From assembly GCA_032207245.1 (NCBI GenBank), contig CM063500.1, forward strand, positions 39,165,740-39,229,739: a DNA stretch of 64,000 nucleotides, written 5' to 3'. Source of the DNA: Pardosa pseudoannulata. Its lineage: Eukaryota > Arthropoda > Arachnida > Araneae > Lycosidae. The notes under the pieces were generated by a model. It was not told the origin of the DNA, made no database searches, and saw only the letters and a list, made by a program, of their open reading frames with translations. Positions 11,011 through 21,914 of the stretch are shown here, piece after piece (within the stretch, counting starts at the first letter, position 1; each line of letters begins with the position of its first letter). The position numbers were made by a program, and so were the translations under genes.

Positions 11011-11378
11011 GTCGTGTAGTCCTCGTTTATATTTGAGTATCAACCTGTGATCAAATGTATAGTGGTGATTTATTTTTAATTGCGTTGTGTAAAGTATTTT
11101 TGTACTAAATTTAACCACAGGTTCTGAGAAACTACAGACATAAATATGAAGATAAACTAAAAGCTAAATTTAACAGCCTCCGAAACTAGCTTAATATAAA
11201 AAAAGTAAATTTATTATAATATATATACATCTATGTACATACAAAACTGATGCTAATTTTCATAAAATAAGCTTTTTCCACATCTTCTAAATTAGTTCTG
11301 ACAATTTTTTTTATACTTAAGTAATTTTGTAAATAGAGAGAGACCTAATCTTAATTTCAAAATGTGTGTAAAAATGAG

Positions 11379-11840
11379 GTACCTTTGTGGGTTAAAAGGT
11401 TGGGCCCGGAACACTGCTGGTTGAAAGGTATCTATGGCTGATCAGGAGTGGGAATCTATGGATCATCCGTCGGTCTCAGGAACACTTCCTGTAGGAATTG
11501 GCTGGACTCTCGCACTCGTTCCGCCGGACTCCTCTTTTCGTCTCGACTTCCGAACCTCTTCTCTTCTCGACTCACGAACAACTTCTGTCGGACCCCGACT
11601 GGACTCTCGACTCTCGAACACCTTCTTTTGGGACCTCCCAACATCCTCTCAATTTTTTAGATTTTTCCTATTTATTTATTTCAACCTTGTCCCCTCTTCC
11701 TTCTTATCGTCCAATCGGGATAGTTGTAAGAATCTCATTGGTCTGCTTAAACCCCGCCTTGAGACCGCCAACGTGAAAAATCTTATCCCTTCTAATTGGG
11801 CACTGTCCCTTAGGGACTCATAAATACTCCACAAAGGTAC
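11379..11840. mobile_element. unidentified 462-bp element with 12-bp perfect inverted ends
   Basis: GTACCTTTGTGG at 11379-11390 is exactly reversed and complemented as CCACAAAGGTAC at 11829-11840. The interior is far more GC/TC-rich than the flanks and contains three imperfect copies of a CTCGACT(C)(A/T)CGAACA motif between about 11540 and 11620. All three plus frames stay open for 70-129 codons there, which reflects the TC-rich simple composition; none has a recognisable domain. A non-autonomous DNA transposon is the simplest reading. Confidence 0.45.
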
Positions 11841-12251
11841 AATTTTATTTAATGTCAAGTACGGAGACGGGATTCTAATCTGGAACTGGGATCAGAACCC
11901 CGCCCGAGACCACCGTACAAGACAACAATATCCGTTGAATATAAATTTATGGTCCTCTATCTCTTTACAAAGATGTGATAAGGTCAGATTTAGATCCCGA
12001 TCATTTTACTTTTTGTATGAATGAATCAATTATATAACAGATCTAAATCGCCTCATCACAAAAATCATTTTATTATATTTAGCTATGTTGGTCAAATATG
12101 CCACTTAATGCCGTGAGATATCATTAGCTATCAGAAAATTATATTTATTTTACCAGACATGCCGCCTAGTTTGTTCAGTAGGCAAATTTATTAAATTCCT
12201 TTGTTTTTTTTTCAAAGAAGAATACCTTATTATCTTACTGTATTATATCTG

Positions 12252-13080
12252 ATAAGCACAACAAGCAACTATGCATTGTTATAAAAATGCTTTATTTTAA
12301 AAAATTTCAAATTTTAATTTTAAATTATGTAAGCCAATATCAACAAAATGTATCTAAAATGTCCAAAATTTGATCTCCGTCTTTCAGCAACATTCAAAAT
12401 ATTGACTAACATTTGTAAAACATTGACCTAAATATATTTGTGCCTCCTGGGTACACGATCACATGATCGGTACAAATTCAGTGCTTTTAAATCTCGTTCA
12501 AATAATTTTAGAAAAAAAAAATGCTGGGCCTTTTTAATGCTTTTTTACTTTAGTTGAAGGAATATATGGTATGATGTGAAAATATGTGAAAAATATTGCA
12601 ATTAGTTTGCCAGATGTCAGTTAATTTATTTAAAAGTCTGCAAAGGTACAAAAAAAAAAATCTGTATCACTTATATACACGACTTAAAGAAGATATTTTT
12701 ATTTAGCATAGTAAGTAAATCATATTGTACTGATCCACGGATTTGTTGGCATGAATTGTTGAAGATTAATACTGCATGGACGGATTTTACTATTTTTATT
12801 GTGGGTTTAAAACGTGTGATTAATAAATTTACAGCTCATTTTAAAACCACAATAAAGGAAATTAAAGACAGACTGCATATGATTTCTACCGTTTTTTTCC
12901 TCCATATTTCGATATTTTGTATTTTATCAGTGACCTGTTTATAAGATCATAAACACATGCGTTATCATCCAATGTTTCAAGTAGCACTAAAACAGCTACC
13001 AATATTAAAGTTGGTATTTTAACCTACACTAAATGGACATCCCCTCTAGTTGATAGCCCTGAAAATTTTATAATATTTAG
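12252..13080. repeat. interspersed repeat R1, fullest copy
   Basis: The left half (12252-12655) matches 14968-15365 and the right half (12660-13080) matches 10615-11010, so this is the most complete copy of a roughly 830-bp repeat. Marker blocks are AAGCACAACAAGCAACT, ACACGATCACATGATCGG and ATAAACACATGCGTTATCATCC. No open frame of note; origin unknown. Confidence 0.75.
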
Positions 13081-13219
13081 TTATTCTAGTTGTTGTGATC
13101 ATTCGATGTTTCAAGTAACAGAAAAACATCGACCAATATTAAAGTTGTTATTTTAACCTACACTAAATGGACATCCCCTCTAGTTGATAGCCCTGAAAAT
13201 TTTATTATACTTAGTTATT
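12999..13219. repeat. local tandem duplication inside repeat R1
   Basis: About 110 bp (AACATCGACCAATATT / TAAAGTTG / CTACACTAAATGGACATCC / AGCCCTGAAAATTTTAT) is present twice in direct orientation, near 12999-13096 and 13120-13219, with few mismatches. Confidence 0.8.
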
Positions 13220-13220
13220 C

Positions 13221-13412
13221 TAGTTGTTGGGATATGCCACTTGGTGAAACCAAGCACAATTGAGCCGGAGGCTACTCGTATTAAGGCAAAGGGGTGAGCC
13301 TTTCGTTTTAACGAGCAGCCCAAGGGTGAAAGTACGACTTAGGCTCAAGTGGATCCTCGTAATTTTGAAGCAGGGACCAAGCAGAAGACCTACAGACTTG
13401 GCCTGCCACCCT
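13221..13412 (-). repeat. tRNA-derived SINE, family B, head-truncated
   Basis: This matches the 3' body of the full copy at 17815-18167 (CACTTGGT..AACCAAGCAC, TCGTATTAAGGCAAAGGGG, GAAGCAGGGACCAAGCAGAAG). It stops at 13412, where the hAT reading frame begins, so the tRNA head is missing and the SINE caps the truncated transposase gene. Confidence 0.8.
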
Positions 13413-14187
13413 TTTTCCATTCTATGTTTGCCTCGTTCATAAAATCATTTAAGATAGCAAATAATGCGAGTGCTGTTGCTTTGAGTTCTATTGGTTTGCA
13501 GAAAAGTAATTCTTCTACTACTGACAAATCATCACAAAATCTAACATAGGCAATGAAATGAGCATCTTTATTACTATCTGTTGCCTCATCGAGTTGTATT
13601 GAAAACAATTTGTCACGCAACTTCGACAAAAGCTGACACTCTAGATCTTCAGCTATATCAGCAATTCGACGGGCAACAGTATCATTTGAAACAGGTATAG
13701 ACTGCAATTGTTTTGCAAAATTATCTCCAAACATAATTTCTACAATCTCAATTGCGGCTGGCAAAATAAGCTCTTCACCAATGGTGTGAGGCTTTTTACA
13801 TCTGGCTATTTTATATGAAAGTTTGTAAGAGGCAATTAAAGCTTTTTCATTCACAGACAAAGTTTTTTTAAACAATGATTTTTGCTTTTCATATGATTTT
13901 AATTTTAATTCGAAGAATTCTCTGGGTTTGTTTACGTACTCACTATGAAGCGTTTCCAAATGTCGTTTAAGTTTATTAGGTTTCATGCTGTCTGCCGCCA
14001 ACATTTTTGAGCAAATGATACACAGGGGCCTTTCTTCTTCATTTACTTCAGTACTAGTGAACCCAAAATTTAAGTATTCTTGAGAATATTTTCTTGATTT
14101 TATTTTCGGAACCACGCTCGTCTGTGTACTTGTTGATGCTTGTCTATCGTCTAATGCTCGCTTACGCCCGCTTAAAAATTTATCCGT
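13413..14187 (-). pseudogene. BED-finger hAT-type transposase, 5' part
   Basis: An open frame read leftwards encodes the N-terminal part of a ZBED5/FAM200-like hAT transposase. The likely original start is at 14187 (TDKFLSGRKR; ACG where such proteins begin MDKFL), so the initiator is probably lost. A BED zinc finger follows (CIICSKMLAA...KLKRHLETLH, C-x2-C...H-x4-H), then an RNase H-like core containing QLDEATDSNKDAHFIAYVRF, which carries the first catalytic Asp of the family. It then breaks off after NEANIEWKK, where SINE sequence takes over, so the rest of the catalytic core and the dimerisation domain are absent. Proteins of this family are several hundred residues longer. A relic, not a working transposase; no host role can be argued. 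Confidence 0.75.
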
Positions 14188-14967
14188 GATTCTGCATAAG
14201 TCTGCTGCCGTGAATATTTAATACCGTGAATTGCAATTACACGAAAATATATATAACATACACATTAAGAATAGATTCAATAGCGATAAGAAGGATCGAC
14301 TCGAATGAGATTGTCTGGAATTGAAATTGGCGTCATAGAACTTCCTCCTTCTCCCTATGAGAAAACATTTGTTCACATCTGCGCACGCTCCTAACTTAAC
14401 TTTTAAGCTGACCAGACAAATTCCAGACAAATCGAAACTTCTCGCGAAACCGTGAGAATGCCCGACATGGCGGGACGCAAGAGCAATAAAAAGGCATAGG
14501 ATTATTGTGTGTTTTCAATGCTGAGTATCAGTGTTGCAAAATGTCAATAAATGTCCGTTTTCTTGGTAATTTGCAAAGTTTAAAATTAAGGTTGTAGTGC
14601 AGGTTTAGCGCCATAATGCTCAAAATACATTATTATTGTATACATTTTATTGTACGCGGTGGGGAGGGGGGCGCGATGAAAATTATGATTGAAAATTGGG
14701 CCGTGAATACTAAAAGGTTGAGAAACACTGTGTTAAGGGGTTAATTGCCCATAAATGTAAACATCAGATTTTCAGATTTTCAAGTCGTTTTCTTTAATTA
14801 AGTAGGAGTACATAATTCTATTATGATGGATCACTCTGCATTAATTAAAGTTGCCAGAAAAAGTAAGAAATACAATGTTTGGAAAGCTTACCTTTGATTT
14901 TTAGTAACTATCTCCAATATTTTCGCCAAATGTGTCAAGGCGAACCCAATTCCTAAGTAGTTCCCTA

Positions 14968-15365
14968 ATAAGCACAACAAGCAACTAAGCATTGTTATAA
15001 AAATGCATTCTTTGAAAAAATTTCAAATTTCAATTTTAAATTATATAAGTCAATATCGACAAAATGTTCAAAATTTGATCTCCGTCCTTCAGAAACTTTC
15101 AAAATATTAGCCAACATTTGTTGAACATCGACATTATATATTTGTTCTACTTGGGTACACGATCACATGATCGGTACAAATTCAATGCTTTTAAATCTCG
15201 TTCAAATAATTTTAGAAAAAAAAATGCTGGTCCTTTATTAATATTTCTTTTACTTTAGTTCAAGAAATATATGGTATGATTTGAAAACATATGAAAAATA
15301 TTGCAATTAGTTTATCAGATGTCAGTTAATTTATTTAAAAGTCTGCAAAGGTACAAAAAAATTTT
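14968..15365. repeat. interspersed repeat R1, left half
   Basis: A direct-orientation copy of 12252-12655 over about 400 bp, with a shared start (ATAAGCACAACAAGCAACTA) and shared end (AAAGTCTGCAAAGGTACAAAAAA). 14188-14967 between the transposase relic and this copy holds no gene that I recognise. Confidence 0.8.
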
Positions 15366-16079
15366 TTTAAATAAATTTTGATCCGATTTTTTAAAGCCAT
15401 AAAAATTACTCTACAGATTTAAAACCTGAATTTCTAAATTTCTTTTTTGTGATCTTTCGGATGGTGTATGAATCCAAACAATATGACATTTTTATCCAAA
15501 CGAAATTTGCCTCTTTGTTACCTGAATGCGCCAAACATAAAAAAACGAAAAATACGTCAAAACATTGAATAAAACAAATTCAAAGTTTAAAATTTGGATT
15601 CCGACAGCTTTGTGTAAATAAATGCACTTTGCCTTTCATGTTGAAGTTTACAGACCCCCTAGGCGCGATAGATTAGTCTGTTCATAGTGACATAGCACGC
15701 ACGTATCCATTTTACTAATATAGAGAATTAAAAGAATGTATTGAAATCTTTGCAGCTGTTGATTAAAACATGCTTTTTAACCAGAGATTATAACCGTAAT
15801 TTTATTCGTTCCGGTACAACTAAAAAAATATATCGGTTCAGTTTCGGCTTTCGTCCTATCAAAAATAACGGTTTTCGGTTTCGGTTCAGTTTAGAATGAA
15901 TAATTTCATTTTATGTGCATTCTAATTTGTACTAAAAATGCAATGAGGAATTTGCACATGTGGGGGATTCGAACAACTTAGTGTTTTTCTGGTAATTTCA
16001 GACTCGTAGATTCCAAAAATGTTCTCAAAAATGTAAAAAACTGGGTCCATCATTTAAAAAATTAATTTTAAAGTTAAGC

Positions 16080-16150
16080 GAAAATCACGTGACATCAAAA
16101 AGCTCCGTGATTGGTTGTGATGTCATCGTTCATGCAGACCAATATTTTTG
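16080..16150 (+). promoter_or_regulatory. promoter-like cluster (E-box, CCAAT, CRE-like)
   Basis: Within 70 bp lie ATCACGTGAC, GATTGGT (inverted CCAAT), TGATGTCAT (CRE-like) and ACCAAT, upstream of the exon-like frame at 16292. The core TTGTGATGTCATCGTTCATG is repeated in inverted orientation, as TTGTGACGTCATCGTTCATG, upstream of the THAP exon near 17553-17575. Confidence 0.4.
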
Positions 16151-16291
16151 TATTGCTTTTAAGCGCGCACTATTTTCCGATTTTGTTTTTGCAAGTTCCT
16201 GAAATTTTCTAGCTATCAAAATTTATTTTTATTTAAACCTGAAGGTTTATTTTATCGATCTAGATAGCTTAGTTATCTCAATTTGTCATAA

Positions 16292-16418
16292 ATGTCTCTT
16301 CTACCTGGATTTACCAATCAGACAACCTCCCGAAAATTGACAGCATGTCAATGTTTTCTTTCTTGGCAAAAAACCCGGATTTTATGGGAGCAGAAATACG
16401 AGGAATTAAAACCCAAAG
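16292..16418 (+). pseudogene. possible first exon of a transposon protein
   Basis: ATG at 16292 opens MSLLPGFT; a second frame from 16345 reads MSMFSFLAKNPDFMGAEIR and runs to a GTGTGT donor at 16419. The segment around DFMGAEIRGIKTQR looks like conserved coding sequence found before a splice site in repetitive arthropod ORFs, but I cannot name its family. The two halves are in different frames, so a frameshift is likely. It lies inside the THAP-bearing element and is convergent with the THAP exon. Confidence 0.3.
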
Positions 16419-16627
16419 GTGTGTAAAATCATTTATATTTTTTTTCCAATTTTACTTAACATGTATTAATACTTTATTCATGCTAAACACAGCTCTTTTG
16501 TTTGTAAACACAAACAAGTCAAATAAATATACATATATCATATACATACACATTTGTAGTTGCATCGTTTTTTATAAATAGAGACGGATGTAATATTAAA
16601 ATAAAAATTAGAGGAGGTATTTTTTGT

Positions 16628-16692
16628 GAGACCGGTCTCATTAGCCTTCGTGTTGCAAAAAGTAGACCGTAGCATTCCAAAACCAAACCAAA
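16628..16692 (+). repeat. tRNA-derived SINE, family A, 3' fragment
   Basis: Only the terminal GAGACCGGTCTCATTAGCC ... AAAGTAGACCGTAGCATTCC part and CAAA-rich tail are present; the tRNA head is missing. Confidence 0.8.
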
Positions 16693-17260
16693 ACAAAATC
16701 AATTCTTAGATATTTTAAATATGATGAAAAGAAATTTAAAATCTTTAAATGGCTTTACTTAATTATTTATACATTTTTAAATAGCAATACAATTTTATTG
16801 CCTTTAATATTAATGTCAAATTAAAAAATGTATAAAATTTCTCAAATTAAATTTAATTTTTAAAGTAATATAATTATTAAGTATTTTAAAAATATTATAC
16901 TTTTTTTTTTCAAATTAGTCACCAATTTAATCGAAAAATATCACTGTTACATTTGATACATAAGAAAGTATGCATCTCTGAAGAAAATATTTATAATACC
17001 TTGAAAATACATAACTTTCCCCTCCCCCGAGTTATTTATTAGATAATTATATGCTTTAGATATTTATATGTTTTTCGATATTTATATGCTTTATAAAATA
17101 TTTATTGTACTTGAACTCTGTGATAATACTCGAAAATTAGCAGTTTTAAAAGTTAAATAGCAGTGGTTAATCAACAATCCTTTTAAAGGTATAGATGTAT
17201 TTTATATACTTTAATTGTTCTAAAATAGTAATATTTAAACAAATGCAAGCATTTATTTAC

Positions 17261-17467
17261 CGAAAAATGGTCTTCACAAACCCATAGAGATGATTTATAT
17301 GATAATTTGAGGTTTAATTTCTCATCCCTTTTCATCTCAGTTGTCCAGATTTTACGTGTATGTGGGTCTTTTGGGACGCTGAAAAATATCTTCTCATTGC
17401 AATTAGTTGTATTTTTACAGAGTGGCACAATACAATATTTAGAGTATGATTTTTTAATGCCAGACAT
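17261..17467 (-). pseudogene. THAP zinc-finger exon (transposon-derived)
   Basis: From the ATG at 17467 the minus strand encodes 69 codons. The THAP signature is clear: CIVPLC (first zinc cysteines), FFSVPKDPHTRKIW (conserved Pro and Trp) and CEDHF (last Cys and His of the C2CH finger), in the right order and spacing. The exon ends immediately before GTAAAT (17255-17260), a plausible donor, so the AVPTAF-type tail of the domain would be on a later exon that I did not find. THAP domains bind DNA in P-element-like and Kolobok transposases and in host proteins derived from them. The position inside a repeat-like region with inverted ends favours a transposon origin. The exon itself has no stop or frameshift. 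Confidence 0.65.
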
Positions 17468-17814
17468 AACAAAAAAATGCTATTATATGCGATACTTTAC
17501 ACAAAAAACAAATTTAAAAGTCGCCTTTTAACATGTAAACAGCATAGGAGCTCGGTGTTTACATGAACGATGACGTCACAAACTCGGCGGAGATAAAGTA
17601 GCGTTTTTGAGAGACGTTAAAGAGTCCGCTATAAAACCCATTAGAAATCACTCATTAGGCCCCCAAATGAAAGAAAAATAGCTACTGTCCTGCTTACTTT
17701 TTTGTCTTCTATCGTTTAAAATCAAAATTAGAAAACGTGAAAATTCCTCATTATATCATAAACAAAAAATATAATTCTATCAAAATTTAGATTTGTTTTT
17801 ACTTGGTACATTAT

Positions 17815-18167
17815 GTTGTTGTTGTTGCCACTTGGTCAAACCAAGCACGATTGAGCCGGCGGCTGCTCGTATTAAGGCAAAGGGGTGTGCCTTTCATTTT
17901 GACGAGCACCTCAAGGCTGAAAGTACGACTTAAGCTCAAGTGGCTCCTCGTAATTTTGAAGCAGGGACCAAGCAGAAGACCCATAGGCTTGACCTGTCAC
18001 CCCCAGAGGTATTAATTGAGAACTTGGAGGACATTGTGACCACGAACCTATTTTACGTGCTCCAGTCACCTTTAACGAACACGGCGGATCTTAGGGCAGC
18101 TCGGGCTCCGAACCCGCAACCCTCCAGTTACGAAAGTGCTGCCTTTGCCGACTGATCTACAGCTCAG
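17815..18167 (-). repeat. tRNA-derived SINE, family B, full copy
   Basis: Read on the minus strand it starts with a tRNA-like head (GAGCTGTAGATCAGTCGGCA, then GGTTCGGAGCC as B box) and ends in a (CAA)n tail. TACATTAT at 17807-17814 and TACACTAT at 18168-18175 form a target duplication with one mismatch. Confidence 0.85.
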
Positions 18168-18378
18168 TACACTATGTGAATGGATTCAATGAACCAGCCT
18201 GTACGATATGAGCGATGAGCAGAGAATGGCAAGCATTGACTTTGTTATCCATAATTAAAATTTAATTCGTCTACTGAACATTCAACTAAATTCAATCTGC
18301 CTTCTACATGTAGTTTCATGCGAAACTGAAACAGAAAAGTATTAATGAACATCAAAGAAGAAAATGGAGAAGCTATGT

Positions 18379-18545
18379 ACATAGAGTTAGCACTACTTTT
18401 TTGCAACAAGATGGCTAATGAGACCGGGATATACTACTTAAATCCGATTCCGAACAGCTACAGACATCCATACAAGAGTAGGATTCGAACCCAGGAACTC
18501 AAGTACCGAAGATCAGCGCCCTAACCATTCAGTCATCATTCGGCA
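18379..18545 (-). repeat. tRNA-derived SINE, family A (diverged copy)
   Basis: A minus-strand copy with body ATGGCTAATGAGACCGGGAT, B-box complement GGATTCGAACCC and an A-box half at 18519-18543. It is more diverged than the other copies. Confidence 0.8.
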
Positions 18546-18731
18546 AAATGTACATGTAATGAAGATAATTATGGGTTGACGCTCAATTTGAAAATATTGA
18601 TAAGTTGGTTAAAACAACAAAAAGACTGAAGATACATCGAATCGAATTAAACCGATATTTTTGTCGTTTCAGTTCCGGTTTTCGTTCAGACCAAAATAAC
18701 AGTTTTTGGTTTTTACTTTAGTTCCGCTTCG

Positions 18732-21194
18732 AAGCCCTGGTTTCAACACTAGAACCACGGAGTTTCGTTATACCTAAAACCGCGGGATAGGTAAACTTAC
18801 CCGGATGAATATGAATCCATATTGGTACTCAAAAAGTACACTCTATTTTTACACAATCACATTTATTCATTTTAAAATATTAAATGATTATGATATTTGG
18901 TAAAAAATAATAAGATATTACAGTATTGAAAAGTATATAGTTATAAAAATATATAGACAACTTTAATGGAATTATTTAGTTTCTTACAAGTCAAGGTTTC
19001 TTACACTGTCCATGCGCAGTTTGGGCTCCTTTATATGTATTTCGTACATTTTCTACACATCGGTATTTTACAGTTAGAATAAATATCTACAATTTTGTTT
19101 TTCGGCTTAGAAGCTTAATAATGAACCATTTTTTGCATATGCTCAGATTCTTCAATATTATATTTTTATAGATTTGTATGGGTAAAAATTAGGAAAAGTC
19201 AAGAAATTTACTTCAATTTCGTTTGTAACTTTTTGAGAACATTGGACAAAGTAGTTGTGGAGTCAGAATGACTCATTCTCCAATTCTAATGTCTGGTGGA
19301 ACAAGGTTCCTCGAATTAGTTTTTAAAATATTGAATATTTTACTCTATATTTATAAAAGGCATAATGTTATTGCATAAAAAACGCTAAAATTTATTAAAA
19401 ATCATCTCTCACTTAAATACAAGATTTTTCCTCATAAAAATTGAGTTTTTTAACAATATTTTTAAAATGTTTCTACTACACTGAATATTAACCAGTTGCT
19501 TGCATTTTTTTCTCTCTAGGTTCAGCAATTATATAAAAAACTGAGTATCGATTTTCACTTATGAAGAAAATATAAGACAAGGATTTCAAATCATGCAAAG
19601 TTTTAACAGTTATTATCATTGTTTTACAGTATTAAACCCTCTGTTATAGGGAAAATACTTATACTTAAAAAAAAAACCAGTTTTATGACAAACACGTTAA
19701 CAACATAAAAAAATTGAGAAAGTTGGGAAAGAAATACACCTGGAACATTTTATAATCACAAATGCGACTCTAAAAACCGTCAGATTTAAAAATAATAGTT
19801 TTAAGTTTAAAAATAAAATCTATGACAAAAAAAGTTCATAGTATAATAAAATATTTATTCAATTGAAAAAATTCCATTTAATTATGAATGATTATGCTTA
19901 TCGTGACTTTTTCAAAACCAAAAACCAATTCATATTTTTGGTCAAATTCTGTTATTTCATAAATCCATTGTCCCCCTAAAGCAGACATTGCAAGGCAAGG
20001 GAATCTGTAGGGATAGTTTGCTTTATTTTCATTTGCAGTTTAAAAAATTGAGGCTTTTGTACCTCTTCTGTAGAAAGAAAAGAAAAAAACCTGTTTGGAA
20101 AAACCCAAACATATCATCTCTAGTGGTGATGATTGTTTTTATTTTATTTTATTTTTTTACTTACCTATCTTTCAGTCGTGACTCCGTGGCAAAGAAGCAG
20201 ACGATAGAAGCTGTCTGCAGCTCGAGTAATTTTGGAAGCATTAAATATGCAATTCTTTCCTTTCCCCTTTTTTTAAAGTCTCCTAGGATAGTCAACACAA
20301 TGAAGCAGTAAACTGGCAGAGCTTAGTCTCCTTAGGACAATCAGAATGGAAAAAATGGTTCTTATATTTTTGCTTGTATGAGAAATGTTCCTTTCTTGTC
20401 TGGCATATGCCGGACCGGATTTACTAGATCGAGTGAGACTTGAAGCTAAATTTTTTTTAAGTGGTGCCTTTTAGAAAAATAAGCTTTATTCATACTCGTA
20501 GTTTCATTTTATTCTCAATAAAATTTAGTCTACGTATAGCGAACATTAATTTAGGAAAATTTTCAAAATGGCTCATATTTTTATGGAACTTTGAACACGG
20601 GAGATATTTTACGTAAAATAAAATTTCCTCTTAAAGAACTTAATTTCTATTTAGAGAACTTTTGGCAACGTTTGATATCATTCGACGTAGAATACAAATT
20701 GATAAAAAAGTTCCTGATGATGTTTTTTTTTCACTGATGCGAGACATTTTACGAATAATCACTTGTCTTTATAGCCCGAAAAAAAATAAAGAACAAATTA
20801 CAAACTATTTTTTTCTTTATTCGGGGATGAACACAACTGAAGATTAAACTTGGATACTGTAAGATTTAGAAATATGTAACATATACTATTTATGTATCTA
20901 TCAAATGTGTGATTCTTTTATTATGTACTAGTAGTTTCTCACCCAACCTTTGGTCTGGATATACATAACTAGCGACATTACAATTTTGCAAGTTCATATT
21001 TTGTAGAATTTTTATGTTTGGTCAGAATCAGTTTCCTTTTCAATGAAAATAGATGGCAATACTATAAATAATCAACCAAACTTTTGAGTATCCGCTATTA
21101 ATTTTAGTTTTATAATGTGGATCGACATTTTGTGATTTTATGACATTCGTGCATGAATTCACTTTCTTGTACATTGACTGAAATAATGAGGAAC
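18732..21194. other. AT-rich region without recognisable genes
   Basis: About 2.4 kb without recognisable domains or repeats. One curious spot is 20176-20311: a pyrimidine tract and TTTCAG acceptor precede a 45-codon open frame (RDSVAKKQTIEAV...), while the opposite strand has a consensus GTAAGT donor after MLPKLLELQTASIVC... Either could be an exon of an unknown gene or of an old repeat; I call neither. Confidence 0.4.
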
Positions 21195-21330
21195 AGCTAT
21201 ATATAAAATCCTTTGTATGTGTGTATGTATGTTCACGAAACATTCCAAAATGGCTGGACCGATCTTGACGAAATTTCGCAAGGTGATTCAGGTCAACCAT
21301 GGGAAGATTATGGTAGGAATACATTGTAAG
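21195..21330 (+). mobile_element. Helitron-like 5' end fragment
   Basis: CTATATATAAAATCC at 21197, a TGTATGTGTGTATGTATGTTC tract and GGCTGGACCGATCTTGACG AAATTT follow in the order typical of Helentron-type elements in arthropods. The piece ends without an identifiable 3' terminus nearby. Confidence 0.4.
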
Positions 21331-21580
21331 TACATTTTTATATATTCTATTGAATATATACACTTAATCTTTATTAGTAGCATTTACCATACAAAACCGC
21401 TGATTTTTGCTATAGGAGTACTATATAGGGCAATTTAATATATCCAAGCCTTACTCGGGAATCAAACACAAGCCCATCCAGTGGAAGACAGTACACTAAT
21501 AGCTATAAAATCTGGGCAGTTACTCATGCTACTTAAAATATGTCTTCTCAAAATGTTACTCGATAACCGTGGTCGGCAGC

Positions 21581-21582
<2 letters not shown>

Positions 21583-21611
<29 letters not shown>
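21583..21611. repeat. poly(T) run, 29 bases
   Basis: An uninterrupted T run at the left edge of the BEL/Pao gag remnant; it could be the reverse of an old poly(A) tail. Confidence 0.8.
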
Positions 21612-21914
21612 GAAAGGTTATTTTTCAACTTTTTTCACAAACATCATGTTTTTTGATGGGTCACATCACTTTTATTTTAAATTATGCATTATCTTAAGTC
21701 CCCTCCTCACTATGGTCCACTGCAAGCCACTAGCAATGTCTGGAGGGGGGGTATGGCTTATCGTGGTCCATGGTGGCAGACGATGGCTTCGGAGGCGGTT
21801 TTTCTCCAGAGATCAAAGGCAGCCAGATGCGCAACTAAAGTGCGCAATAGATCCTATGGACGAATTCACGCTCTCGGCTCATTTAGTGGCCCAGCGTGTG
21901 GATCAAGAATTAGA

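Larger units (their letters stand above)
15783..18731. mobile_element. decayed DNA transposon carrying a THAP exon (boundaries tentative)
   Basis: The ends look like imperfect inverted repeats: CAGAGATTATAACCG...TTCCGGT at the left and, read inwards from 18731, CAGGGCTTCGAAGCGGAAC. Both are followed by repeated CGGTT/GGTTTCGGTT motifs. Flanks TTTTTAAC and GTTTCAAC agree at 6 of 8 positions, consistent with an old hAT-type target duplication; a TTAA-type target (TTAA at 15779-15782) is an alternative, which would fit a Kolobok-like THAP element. Inside are a THAP exon (17261-17467, minus), a convergent exon-like frame (16292-16418, plus), one SINE fragment and two SINE copies inserted later. 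Confidence 0.45.

Noticed and set aside
11434..11823. 129-codon open frame with a 70- and a 92-codon frame overlapping in the other plus frames
   Set aside because: All frames are open because the block is TC-rich and poor in stop codons; no domain, start context or splice site supports coding.
20176..20311. Exon-like frame with a good acceptor on the plus strand and a good donor on the minus strand
   Set aside because: The two strands give conflicting exons, neither shows a known domain, and no partner exon could be matched by phase.
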